Source: Lachnospiraceae bacterium
GTDB lineage: Bacteria > Bacillota > Clostridia > Lachnospirales > Lachnospiraceae
Direction of reading: 5' to 3'
Assembly (NCBI GenBank): GCA_022773965.1
Contig: JALFNQ010000085.1
Coordinates: 1 to 36,972, forward strand
Length of the DNA stretch: 36,972 nt
The position numbers and the translations under genes are program-made. The notes beneath the pieces were generated by a model. It made no database searches and was not told the origin of the DNA. It worked only from the letters and a program-made list of their open reading frames with translations. Below, in pieces: positions 21,913 to 30,590 of this stretch (position 1 is the first letter of the stretch; every line of letters begins with the position of its first letter).

Positions 21913-24900
21913 ATGACAAAATTTTGCGTAAAGAAACCATTTTATGTAGTTGTGGCAGTCATCGTGATACTGGTCATCGGCGTGGTCAGCCTGACCGGTA
22001 TGCAGACCGATCTCATGCCGGATCTGTCCATGCCCTATCTGGCGGTGATCACAACGGAGGTCGGCGCATCTCCGGAGCAGGTGGAGATGGATGTGACAGA
22101 ACCGATGGAAAATGCGCTCGGAACGATCAACGGTGTGGAGAACGTGACGAGCAGCTCTTCGGAAAACTATGGCATGGTGATGCTGGAGTTTTCTGAGGAC
22201 ACAGATATGGAGGCAGCGCTGGTGCGCGTGTCCATGGCGCTGGACTCCATGGAACTTCCGGAGGATTGCGGAACGCCCAATATTATGGAGATCAGCATGG
22301 ATATGATCGCTACGATGTATGCATCCATCGATTATGAGGAAAAAGACATTAAAGAAGTGACCAATTTTGCAGAGGAAGTGGTCATTCCTTATCTGGAGCG
22401 CCAGAACGGCGTGGCGAGCATTTCCAGCAGCGGAGAAGTGTCTGATTCGGTGGAGATCCGTTTAAATCAGGATAAGATCGATGCGGTCAACGAGAAGATC
22501 TTAGAGCATACCAATGAAAAGCTGGCAGATGCCGCCAAGGAGATCGAGGATGCAAAGGCAGATCTTGCAGACGGAGAGGCAGAGCTGAAAAAACAGAAAG
22601 CAAATCTGGATAAACAGCAGACAGATACGAACCAGGAGCTGGCAGATGCGTCTGTGCAGCTGTCTCAGGCGCAGGCAACGAAAGCCGCCTATGAATCCAG
22701 CTATAACAGCTTAAAAGCAAGCCAGAATGCGCTGCAGGCGGAAAAACAGGCCTATGAGGATGCCGGAATGCAGGATACCTATGAAAAGCTGGACGGCATG
22801 TTTGCGCAGTTTCAGATGAATCTTGGCACGATGGCAGAGCAGGCAGGTATCGAGGCGCCCGGCAGCATCGAGGAGGCAGCGGCAGATCGGGATACGACAG
22901 AAAGCTACCTGCAGTGGCTGACACAGATGGGGCAGGGAGATGCTGTCAAAGGGCTGACCTATGACAGTATTAAGCAGGTGTATGATGTGGTGACGACGCG
23001 TCTGCCCCAGATTGACACGGCGCTGGCAAATCTGGATACAGAGCTTGCAGCGGCACAGGCCATGCTGGATGAGATCAGCAAGCAGATGAAAGGAATGGAC
23101 GGCAAGCAGTCTGAGGTTATTGCAGGAGGCTACAGCGCGGCGGCAGGTTTTGGTTCCGGTCAGGCGCAGGTGGCAGCCGGAGAGGAACAGATGAAGTCTG
23201 CAAGGGAGCAGCTGGAAGAGGCAGAAAAGCAGATGGAGGATGCAAAGGAAGCGGCACTCAAAAATGCAAACATTGATGCCCTTTTGGATCTGAAAACACT
23301 CTCATCCATCATCTATGCGCAGAATCTGGCAATGCCCGCCGGTTATATTGATGATAAGTCTGACAATCAGTGGCTCGTTGAAGTCGGAGAGCATTTTACA
23401 GATGAAGATGAGATCGAGGATCTGGTACTGACAAAGATCTCCGGTGTCGGAAAGATCCGCATTCGCGATGTGGCAGATGTGACCATCGTGGACAATGCAG
23501 GCGAAAGCTATGCAAAGATGAACGGAAATGATGCGGTGCTTCTGTCGATTTTCAAGGTCAGCACGGCCAGCACCAGCGATGTGGCAAAGACATTGACAAA
23601 GGCCTTTGATGAGCTGGAGGAGGATTATCCCGGACTTTCTGTGACACCGATCATGAATCAGGGCGATTATATCAGCATGATCATAAAGAGTGTGCTGAGC
23701 AGTATGCTTCTTGGAGCGTTGCTGGCGATCATTGTGCTGGCACTGTTTTTGCAGGAGGTAAAGCCCACGATCGTGGTGGCGTTCAGTATTCCGTTTTCCG
23801 TGTTGTTTGCGCTGATCGTCATGTATTTTACAGGTATCAACATCAATGTCATGTCCCTTGGCGGACTTTGCCTCGGAATCGGAATGCTGGTGGATAACTC
23901 CATCGTTGTCATGGAAAATATTTACCGATTGCGGCAAAAAGGGCTTTCCGCGCCGGCAGCAGCCGTGCAGGGCACGAAACAGGTGGCAGCGCCCATCGTG
24001 GCTTCCACGGTGACGACGATCTGCGTCTTTTTCCCGATGGTATACACGACCGGCCTGGTCAGCCAGCTGATGGTGCCCTTTGCATTTACGATTTCCTATG
24101 CATTGGTGGCATCACTGATCGTGGCTTTGACCGTTGTGCCGACCTTCAGCTCTGTCATGCTGAAAAAGGTAAAAGAGAAAAGGCATCCGATCTTCGAAAA
24201 AATGCAGAATGTATATGGAAAAATACTGGGCTGGTGCCTCAAGGTAAAAATCGTACCGCTGGCAATCGCGATCACACTGTTTGTTGTCTGTGTTCTGCGG
24301 GCATTTGACACGGGATTGGTACTTTTGGATGATATGGAAAGCAACCAGATCTCTGTGAGCATGACATTGCCGGATGACTGCGAGAAGGAAGCTGCTTATG
24401 CAACCGCAGATGAAGTGATGGACCTGATCTTATCCGTAGACGGAATCGCGGAGGTCGGTGCCATGGACGGAAATGCGACGGCAATCACCTCTGTGGCAGG
24501 AAGTACGGATAACTATACGCAGTTTTCTTTCAATATTATTACAGACGCGGATATCAAGACAACCGATGAGTTCCATGCGATCTGTGAGGAAATCGCAGAG
24601 AAGACGAGTGGTGTCGAAGATGCAGAAATCAATGTGAGCTCCTCAGCGCTTGGAGAAATGTCTTCCATGATGGGAAGCGGTATTGAGGTGGAGATTTACG
24701 GAGATGACCAGGATACGCTGATCGATATCAGTAAGGACGTGACAGCGATGCTGGAGGAGATCAAAGGACTGGAAAACATCGATGACGGACTCACGAATGC
24801 AGATTCCTCCGTGCGTCTGACCATCGACCGGAATAAAGCCGCAGCCTGTGGCCTGACCTCTGCGCAGATTCTTCAGACCATCGCAGCCCGAACGACAACA

Positions 24901-25842
24901 GATGCCACAGCGATTACCATGAAAAAGAATGGCGTAAATCTGGATGTCAAGCTGATCAATGAGACAGAGCCGCTGACCTATGAAAATCTGATGGATATGG
25001 AGCTGGAGGTGGACACGACAAATGAAGATGGCGAAGCCGTCACAAAGACGTATAAGCTGTCAAAATTTGCGACGATGACGACCGGAACCAGCATGGATAC
25101 CATCACGAGAGAGAACCAGAGCCGCTATATGACGGTGAAAGCAGACGTGAAGGATGGTTACAATGCGACACTGTTATCGCGTACCTTGCAGGAAAAGCTG
25201 GATCGCTACAGCGCGCCCGAGGGCTACATCGTAGAGATCGGCGGTGAGAGCGAGCAGGTTATGGAAATGGTTTGGCAGATGTTGAAAGCATTGGCGCTGG
25301 GCGGACTGCTGGTGTACCTCGTTATGGTGGCACAGTTCCAGAGCCTGTTAAGCCCGTTTATTATCATTTTCACGATCCCGCTGGCATTTACCGGAGGAAT
25401 GCTCGGTCTGGCGGCATTTGGAAAGAGCATTTCTGCCATGTCACTGATGGGCTTTATGATCCTGATGGGAACAGTTGTCAACAACGGTATTGTATTTGTG
25501 GATTATGCAAACCAGCTGCGCATCGCAGGTGTGGATAAACGGACGGCACTGATCGCCACCGGAAAGACCCGTATGCGCCCGATCCTCATGACGGCGATGA
25601 CGACGATCCTTTCCATGAGCGTGATGGTATTTTCTCAGGATGCCGGAAACGCGATGCAGCGCGGTATGTCCATCGTGGTGGCAGCCGGACTGATCTATGC
25701 CACATTTATGACGCTGTTCATCGTGCCTGTCATGTATGATATTTTCTACCGGAAACAGCCGCGGGTGATCGATGTGGGAGATGATCTGGATGAGATCCCC
25801 GATGAGACCAGCGAGCTGATCAATCAGCTGAAAGAGGTATAA
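21913..25842 (+). CDS. RND-family exporter with a large coiled-coil insertion
   Basis: A 1309-residue HAE1/SwrC-type RND permease. TM1 lies at about 10-30. The first half has the central bundle with GIGMLVDNSIVVMENIYRLR, carrying the Asp of the proton relay; the second half ends with LMGTVVNNGIVFVDYANQLR and a further TM set. Ordinary AcrB-like proteins have about 1050 residues. The extra ~260 residues lie between about 193 and 452, inside the first porter region. They contain two long heptad-like helices (about 196-285 and 365-450) around a Gln/Gly-rich loop. Gram-positive cells lack an outer membrane, and no membrane-fusion gene is adjacent. Substrate unknown; drug or lipid export is the family expectation. 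Confidence 0.88.
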   Translation: MTKFCVKKPFYVVVAVIVILVIGVVSLTGMQTDLMPDLSMPYLAVITTEVGASPEQVEMDVTEPMENALGTINGVENVTSSSSENYGMVMLEFSEDTDMEAALVRVSMALDSMELPEDCGTPNIMEISMDMIATMYASIDYEEKDIKEVTNFAEEVVIPYLERQNGVASISSSGEVSDSVEIRLNQDKIDAVNEKILEHTNEKLADAAKEIEDAKADLADGEAELKKQKANLDKQQTDTNQELADASVQLSQAQATKAAYESSYNSLKASQNALQAEKQAYEDAGMQDTYEKLDGMFAQFQMNLGTMAEQAGIEAPGSIEEAAADRDTTESYLQWLTQMGQGDAVKGLTYDSIKQVYDVVTTRLPQIDTALANLDTELAAAQAMLDEISKQMKGMDGKQSEVIAGGYSAAAGFGSGQAQVAAGEEQMKSAREQLEEAEKQMEDAKEAALKNANIDALLDLKTLSSIIYAQNLAMPAGYIDDKSDNQWLVEVGEHFTDEDEIEDLVLTKISGVGKIRIRDVADVTIVDNAGESYAKMNGNDAVLLSIFKVSTASTSDVAKTLTKAFDELEEDYPGLSVTPIMNQGDYISMIIKSVLSSMLLGALLAIIVLALFLQEVKPTIVVAFSIPFSVLFALIVMYFTGININVMSLGGLCLGIGMLVDNSIVVMENIYRLRQKGLSAPAAAVQGTKQVAAPIVASTVTTICVFFPMVYTTGLVSQLMVPFAFTISYALVASLIVALTVVPTFSSVMLKKVKEKRHPIFEKMQNVYGKILGWCLKVKIVPLAIAITLFVVCVLRAFDTGLVLLDDMESNQISVSMTLPDDCEKEAAYATADEVMDLILSVDGIAEVGAMDGNATAITSVAGSTDNYTQFSFNIITDADIKTTDEFHAICEEIAEKTSGVEDAEINVSSSALGEMSSMMGSGIEVEIYGDDQDTLIDISKDVTAMLEEIKGLENIDDGLTNADSSVRLTIDRNKAAACGLTSAQILQTIAARTTTDATAITMKKNGVNLDVKLINETEPLTYENLMDMELEVDTTNEDGEAVTKTYKLSKFATMTTGTSMDTITRENQSRYMTVKADVKDGYNATLLSRTLQEKLDRYSAPEGYIVEIGGESEQVMEMVWQMLKALALGGLLVYLVMVAQFQSLLSPFIIIFTIPLAFTGGMLGLAAFGKSISAMSLMGFMILMGTVVNNGIVFVDYANQLRIAGVDKRTALIATGKTRMRPILMTAMTTILSMSVMVFSQDAGNAMQRGMSIVVAAGLIYATFMTLFIVPVMYDIFYRKQPRVIDVGDDLDEIPDETSELINQLKEV

Positions 25843-25844
25843 AA

Positions 25845-26468
25845 ATGCCCAAACAGACATTTTATAAGCTGCCGCAGGAAAAGCAGGAGCGGATCCTTGC
25901 GGCGGCAAAAAGAGAATTTACGCAGGTGCGTTACAGTGACGCCTCCATCAATCAGATCATCCGTGATGCAGGGATTCCGCGCGGTAGCTTTTACCAGTAT
26001 TTTGAGGATAAAAAGGATCTGTTTTTGTGTTTTCTGCAGGATTACAGAGCAGAGATCCTGCGTAGTTTTTCAAGACTGGTAAGAGAAATGGATGGGGAGT
26101 TCCTGGGAGCAGTGATCGCCTTTATTGATGACATCCTGGAGGAGTCCTATCGGGAACCGGGAAGCGGATTTCGCATTATCTTATCGGAGCCGTGGATCTT
26201 TGAGTGCATCTGGGCGGATATGCTAGAGCGGGATTGCACGGATCGGAATGTGCAAAAGGCAAAGGAAGAAAGCACTACGCAGATCAAATGGTCACGTCTG
26301 GATCTGGAAGATGAAGCGGAGATCGATGCGTTTATCCATATTTTAGGTGCAGTGATCCATGACAGCCTCTGTGATATCTTTATCGGACATGAATATACGC
26401 TGGAAGAGGCAAAAAAACTGATCCACGGGCGGTTAGACAGCCTGCGGAGACATTATGAAAAATGTTAA
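25845..26468 (+). CDS. TetR-family regulator of the RND exporter
   Basis: A 207-residue regulator with an N-terminal TetR HTH: EFTQVRYSDASINQIIRDAGIPRGSFYQYFEDKKDLF, given here as the helix-turn-helix region at residues 26-62. The C-terminal ligand domain is variable. AGAGGT precedes the ATG, which starts two bases after the RND stop, so they form one operon. The twin palindromes at the RND promoter are its likely operators, giving autoregulation and drug-responsive export. The ligand is unknown. Confidence 0.88.
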   Translation: MPKQTFYKLPQEKQERILAAAKREFTQVRYSDASINQIIRDAGIPRGSFYQYFEDKKDLFLCFLQDYRAEILRSFSRLVREMDGEFLGAVIAFIDDILEESYREPGSGFRIILSEPWIFECIWADMLERDCTDRNVQKAKEESTTQIKWSRLDLEDEAEIDAFIHILGAVIHDSLCDIFIGHEYTLEEAKKLIHGRLDSLRRHYEKC

Positions 26469-26480
26469 AAGAATCAAAAA

Positions 26481-26522
26481 GACCAAAACAAACTATTTAC
26501 AAATAAATTGTTTGTTTTGGTC
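26481..26522. terminator. Perfect 13-bp inverted repeat after tetR
   Basis: GACCAAAACAAAC and GTTTGTTTTGGTC flank a 16-base AT-rich loop. It lies 12 bases after the tetR stop and is probably the operon terminator, although no clean T-run follows. A role as an operator is possible. Confidence 0.5.
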
Positions 26523-26685
26523 TACAATGTAACCGATTGTGGAGAGTTGGGGAGATGGATTTCCAGCTCTCCAGGGCAACCGGAAAAGCTTTGGAACCTC
26601 CGGACTGGTACGAAAATGAGGAGCGGATCCGCCGGATGGACAGTGATTCTGTGGTGACACGGAACAGATCGATTAGGGAAGAAAC
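26523..26685 (+). other. Leader region of the polysaccharide locus
   Basis: GGAGAG and CTCTCC (about 26540-26571) can form a hairpin, followed by GC-rich sequence. The frame from ATG 26555 reads plausibly for about 45 codons (MDFQLSRATGKALEPP...) and then runs out of frame into the next gene. I cannot assign it to a family. In related genomes exopolysaccharide operons can have a structured leader used by LoaP; that role here is only a guess. Confidence 0.25.
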
Positions 26686-27375
26686 ATGTACGAGAAACGA
26701 ATCAAGGGGTGGCGCAAGCACATTGATTTTATCCTGTTGGATATTGCGTGCGTACAGCTCGCCTTTGTATTGGCATATATCATCCGCTTCAACAGCGGCA
26801 ATGCGTATGCGGATGAAGAATATAAAAATTTCGCAATTTTATACGTACTGGCAGACTTTTTGATCGCAGTCATGTTTGACTCCTTCAAAAATGTGCTGCG
26901 CAGGGGCTTTTATCAGGAATTTACCGCAACTGTCAGGCATGTGTGTCTGGTGGAAGGCGTGGCGCTGCTGTACCTGTTTTCTACCCAGAGTGGAGTTGCC
27001 TATTCGCGGCTGTTTTTCTACACGATGATACCGCTATATCTGGTGCTCAGCTATTTTGTCAGAAGCCTCTGGAAAAGCCAGCTGCGCTCCGGGCGCTTTC
27101 ACCGCCCGAACCGGTCACTGCTCATCGTAGCGCCGAAAAAGAAACTGGAAGAATGTGTGGAATCGATCTGCGCGAGAAACTATAGTACTTACCGCATGAT
27201 CAGCGCAGTTGCATTTAAAGCGCCTGATGGATATCGTGGGCGGTCTTGCCGGCTGTATCATTACGTTATTACTGGTGATCCTTGTAGGGCCACTGATCTA
27301 TATCAGCTCACCGGGACCGATCTTTTTCTCCCAGGTCCGGGTCGGCAGAAATGGCAAAAAATTCAAAATGTATAA
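26686..27375 (+). pseudogene. Polyprenyl sugar-phosphotransferase, N-terminal membrane part
   Basis: The real coding part is about residues 1-175. It has four or five membrane segments (IDFILLDIACVQLAFVLAYI onwards) and the start of the soluble middle domain (RSLLIVAPKKKLEECVESI, then NYSTYRMISAVAF). This is the N-terminal layout of WbaP/CpsE-type enzymes that start exopolysaccharide repeat units by moving a sugar phosphate to undecaprenyl phosphate. At about 27210 it joins, in another frame, the catalytic domain; most of the middle domain is missing. Residues after that point are frameshift products. GAAGAAAC precedes the ATG at 26686. Confidence 0.75.
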
Positions 27376-27625
27376 ATTCCGCACGATGTATCCCGATGCG
27401 GAAGCGCGCAAAGCAGAGCTCATGGCGCAAAACCGCGTGGAAGACGGCATGATGTTCAAGCTGGACTTCGATCCCCGTATCATCGGCAACCGCAGGCTGC
27501 CGGATGGAACCATCAAAGAAGGGCTCGGGAATGATGAACAGGTTGTGGAGATGTCTGTCGGGGTGATTGAAAATGAGAGGGTCTGTATTTTGGAAGGGGC
27601 GCTCAAAGGGATGGATTACGCATGA
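27209..27625 (+). pseudogene. Sugar-phosphotransferase catalytic fragment fused to a LoaP/NusG-like tail
   Basis: Residues 1 to about 105 are the start of the catalytic domain: KRLMDIVGGLAGCIITLLL (its membrane helix), SPGPIFFSQVRVGRNGK, KMYKFRTMYPDAE and LDFDPRIIGNRRLPDG. The rest of the catalytic domain (the LPQ/NVLKGDMSLVGPRP region) is missing. After about 27530 the frame continues into VVEMSVGVIENERV and ILEGALKGMD. This looks like the C-terminal KOW part of LoaP/NusG-type antiterminators, which often stand at the head of such operons. It is a chimeric scar, not a working enzyme. Confidence 0.65.
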
Positions 27626-27815
27626 TAGTAGAACCGATGAACTAACAAAGTTCTTGGGATTGCCACGAATTTCTATAGATGAATTTGATAATTTTATTTC
27701 AGTCCAAGAACTTTATGATTATTGTGACTTTTCCGAATTTAGACATAGATATAAATCTCTTTGTGACAATTATTTGGCTTATTTAGAGGAAAATGGAATT
27801 GAATACAACAAATGA
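27613..27815 (+). pseudogene. C-terminal tail of a polysaccharide pyruvyl-transferase-like protein
   Basis: The frame entering at about 27613 reads ITHDSRTDELTKFLGLPRIS and continues for about 45 residues to a stop at 27813-27815. This resembles the end of polysaccharide pyruvyl transferase family proteins, where a (W)ITHDSRT-type segment precedes a short helical tail. No start codon belongs to it. From here on the DNA is markedly richer in A and T than upstream. Confidence 0.45.
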
Positions 27816-27831
27816 AATGAGGAAGGTAGCA

Positions 27832-28983
27832 ATGCTTCATGACTTATTAAATAAGATAATTAGACACCTTATTTGGCTTTTCCAAAGTTTCCGTGATTTT
27901 ATAAAGTACCTATTTGTTATAGATAGTAATACATTATTGTTTGTTAGTCATAACGGGGATAGTGCGGGTGGCGCGCCTGTTGTCTTGGTTGAATTGTTAA
28001 AATCTATCACTAAAGATAATAAAGTTGTGTTACTTTGCATAAAGCCAGGAGATATTTCAAAAATATGTGAGCAAAACAACATACGATGTTTCAATTGCTA
28101 CATAATTGGAAAATTATTTATCCGTTATGCAATATATAAAAAGGTTAGGCTAATTTTTGCTAATACAGTAGCTACGGTTGGGATAATAAATTACTTGATC
28201 AAAATTAATTGCAAATTGCCTGTGTTCTGGTGGATACATGAAGAAAAACTTTATATGGAAAAATATAAAGGAGTGTATCCAAATGAATTGCCTAACAATT
28301 ATCAAATACTATCTGTTAGTGAGAACGTCAAAAACGACTTAATTCAGATTAATAAATCATACACAAAGAACCATCGCGTATTTTATTACGGTTGTGAAGA
28401 TTTATATGAATGCAATGAATATATCTATCATGATAAATATTTAATATCTGTTATTGGAAGAATTTGTAAAAGAAAAAATCAACTACAAATTAAAAGAGCA
28501 TATGACTTATTAAGTAATACAATAAAACAAAAAATAACAGTACAGTTTATCTATGCTTCTTATGACGAAAATTATATGAAAGAACTTCAAAAACAGTGTA
28601 AAAACAATACTAATTTTCTATTCAGAGGAAAAGTATATAGAAAAGATATGAAAAATGTCTATCGTGAATCTGGCATAATTATTTGTTGTTCTGTCGATGA
28701 TCCATTACCTGTAGTTGTTACTGAAGCGATGATGATGAAATGTCCGTATATTACATCTTCTAGAACCGGACAATATAGTCTAGTAAAAAATGGTGTTAAT
28801 GGGTATTCCTACGATGTAACATCTGATAAGGACTTAGTTGTGTATTTTGTATTAATGCTTGCTGATATTCTATTAAATAAGGTGTGGAAATCTCGAATTT
28901 GTGACCACAGAGGGGCTCAGACCGTGCGCCCAGTTAAGGGTACATCATCCGGCAGGTGGAAATCCTGTCAAATAAGCTGTTAG
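27832..28983 (+). pseudogene. GT4-like glycosyltransferase, 3' end lost at the intron fragment
   Basis: A GT-B glycosyltransferase. LLFVSHNGDSAGGAPVVLVE is the N-terminal glycine-rich start and VFWWIHEEKLYM the middle. LISVIGRICKRKNQ opens the C-terminal nucleotide-binding domain, and DDPLPVVVTEAMMMKCPYI contains the E-x7-E region. The ATG at 27832 has GGAAGG five bases upstream. The native sequence stops at about 28880-28923; the last ~30 residues are read from group II intron RNA sequence. The lost part is the final helices of the fold, so activity is doubtful. Codons are strongly AT-rich, unlike the genes at either side. Confidence 0.7.
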
Positions 28984-29300
28984 CCACAGCATTTGAAGAG
29001 AGTCTTGGGTGTATGACGGTAACGGCATATGCTAAGCGTAGACAGCAAGGTAATAGGGATAGCTATTGAGCACCGAAATCCCATAAACCAGAGTGCCGGC
29101 TTTGTGGTCTGAAAGGAAGGCAATATGCGGGTTTATCGTAATGGCGAGATTTCACGCGGCTCTGCGGTGTTGGTGAGAACTATTCATGCAATATCTTGTT
29201 ATTTTATTCCTTATATGCTACGATAGCAATGTGTTCTACACAATGTGGCGTTAGCCTGCGCCTGACATACTCGGGTTTATGGAAAATGAGAGAGGTAATA
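28924..29300 (+). mobile_element. Group II intron, 5' fragment (domain I)
   Basis: The segment starts with GTGCGCCCAGTTAAGGGT, the GUGCG 5' splice-site consensus. It continues with features of bacterial group II domain I: GGCAGGTGGAAATCCTGTC, TGACGGTAACG, GCTAAGCGTAGACAG, GAGCACCGAAAT and GGCGAGATTTCACG. It ends around 29300 in GGAAAATGAGAGAGGTAA, where the reverse-transcriptase gene would normally follow. That ORF and domain V are absent, so it can neither splice nor move by itself. The fragment interrupts the end of the glycosyltransferase. Confidence 0.75.
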
Positions 29301-29304
29301 GCCT

Positions 29305-30273
29305 ATGGGTATGTTAAAAAGTAGAAATGTTGATTCGTCTTTTCAGACCGCGAGCGGTCCGATTCCATACAATCTCACCAATGATTATATGTTTCATATC
29401 GTTCTGCAGGAAAATGAATTTGTCCTGCGCGGATTGATTGGCTCGCTCTTGCAGCTGGATCAGAGCGAGATCAAATCCGTGAAGGTCACAAATCCGATCA
29501 CGCTGGGGGATGAGATAGACAGTAAGGTTTTTGTGCTGGACATTCATGTGCTGATGAATGATGACACAGTCATAAATCTTGAGATGCAGATCGTGAGACA
29601 GGAATACTGGCCGGAGCGTTCGCTCAGCTATCTGTGCCGTTCTTATGACAGCCTGTATCGTGGCGAGGAATATGGAAAAGCAAAGCGTGCGATACATATC
29701 GGGATTCTGGATTTTACTTTGTTTAAAGAGAATCCGGAGTTTTATGCCAGCAATAAGCTGTTAAATGTAAAAAATCATCATCTTTTCAGTGACAAATTCA
29801 TCCTGAATGTGTTAGACTTGACTAAAATCGAACTGGCAACAGATGAAGACCGTCTGTGCGAGATCGACCATTGGGCAAGGCTGTTTAGGGCAAAGACATG
29901 GGAGGATTTGCGTATGATAGCAGAGAAAAATCAGTATATGAATGAAGCTGCGGCAGAGATCTACATGAGAAATTCGGACGAGAATATCAGGGAGCAGTGT
30001 CTGGCGCGGGAAGAATACTGGAAACATGAGAGATGGGTACGGAATCAGATGGAAGAGAAAGACCGGACAATTGCGAACCAGGAGCAGACGATCACCGATC
30101 AGAAACAGACGATCACCGATCAGAAACAGATGATCATTGACCAGGAGCAGAGGATCACGGATCAGGAGCAGACGATCACTGATCGGGAGCAAATCATCGC
30201 AGATCAAAAGCAGATGATTGCAGATCAGAATCGTATGATTGAAGAATTACAGAAAAAGTTAAATAATCAGTAG
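29305..30273 (+). CDS. Rpn-family PD-(D/E)XK nuclease/transposase-like protein with repeat tail
   Basis: A 322-residue protein. Residues 1 to about 240 match the Rpn/YhgA-like PD-(D/E)XK family: NLTNDYMFHIVLQENEFVLRG, then VLDIHVLMNDDTVINLEMQI with the D...ExQ nuclease core, then ERSLSYLCRSYDSL and the typical helical region. Such proteins cut DNA in vitro and are common in mobile DNA. From about residue 258 the tail is eight near-identical heptads rich in Gln/Asp/Ile, a predicted coiled coil. GAGAGG lies upstream of the ATG. It stands just after the intron fragment, so its promoter may have been replaced. Confidence 0.85.
   Translation: MGMLKSRNVDSSFQTASGPIPYNLTNDYMFHIVLQENEFVLRGLIGSLLQLDQSEIKSVKVTNPITLGDEIDSKVFVLDIHVLMNDDTVINLEMQIVRQEYWPERSLSYLCRSYDSLYRGEEYGKAKRAIHIGILDFTLFKENPEFYASNKLLNVKNHHLFSDKFILNVLDLTKIELATDEDRLCEIDHWARLFRAKTWEDLRMIAEKNQYMNEAAAEIYMRNSDENIREQCLAREEYWKHERWVRNQMEEKDRTIANQEQTITDQKQTITDQKQMIIDQEQRITDQEQTITDREQIIADQKQMIADQNRMIEELQKKLNNQ
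30076..30243 (+). repeat. 21-bp tandem repeat inside the Rpn gene
   Basis: Eight units of 21 bases, each coding for a heptad of the type DQKQTIT, DQEQRIT or DQKQMIA. Some neighbouring units are nearly identical in DNA (ACGATCACCGATCAGAAACAG occurs in successive units with little change). Copy-number change would keep the frame and alter only coiled-coil length. Confidence 0.85.
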
Positions 30274-30321
30274 ACAAACGATGACCCTAGTTGCAGGGGC
30301 GGGTGAAATGCCACAGAATGG

Positions 30322-30366
30322 ATGTCCGGCTTTGAGGATAGAATCTCAGAGCCGGACATTTGTTTG
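30322..30366 (+). terminator. Terminator after the Rpn gene
   Basis: A 15-base stem pairs ATGTCCGGCTTTGAG (30322-30336) with CTCAGAGCCGGACAT (30345-30359), with one T-G contact. It is followed by TTGTTTG. Confidence 0.75.
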
Positions 30367-30389
30367 TAAATGCTTTATTATGAGCATGA

Positions 30390-30444
30390 GAGCGCTCGCA
30401 TAGTTATCTGTGCCGATCCTATGATAGCCTGTATCGTGGCGAGG
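30390..30444 (+). pseudogene. Fragment of a second rpn-like gene
   Basis: This 55-base stretch matches 29618-29664 of the intact Rpn gene with few changes (TATCTGTGCCG, then GCCTGTATCGTGGCGAGG). It corresponds to the SLSYLCRSYDSLYRGEE part. Nothing else of the second copy is seen. The rest of the 317-base gap (30274-30590) holds the terminator above and nothing else I can identify. Confidence 0.65.
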
Positions 30445-30590
30445 TATAACAATATTTATTAGGAAGAATGCATGCCAGGCAACTGAAGTATTTGGAGAAC
30501 CTGTTCACAAAGGTCGCAGTGGAAAAAGTATGGAATGAGTGATATGATAAATACAATTGCTGTTGACAAAAAAAAGAGTAGGGAAAGAAA

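Noticed and set aside
26537..26863. An open frame upstream of and overlapping the sugar-phosphotransferase start
   Set aside because: Only the first part reads like protein; from 26686 it is an out-of-frame reading of the real gene, and GGGGAG is too close to ATG 26555 to be a good ribosome site.
30076..30243. CRISPR-like array
   Set aside because: The 21-base units are contiguous without spacers and code for heptads in frame.
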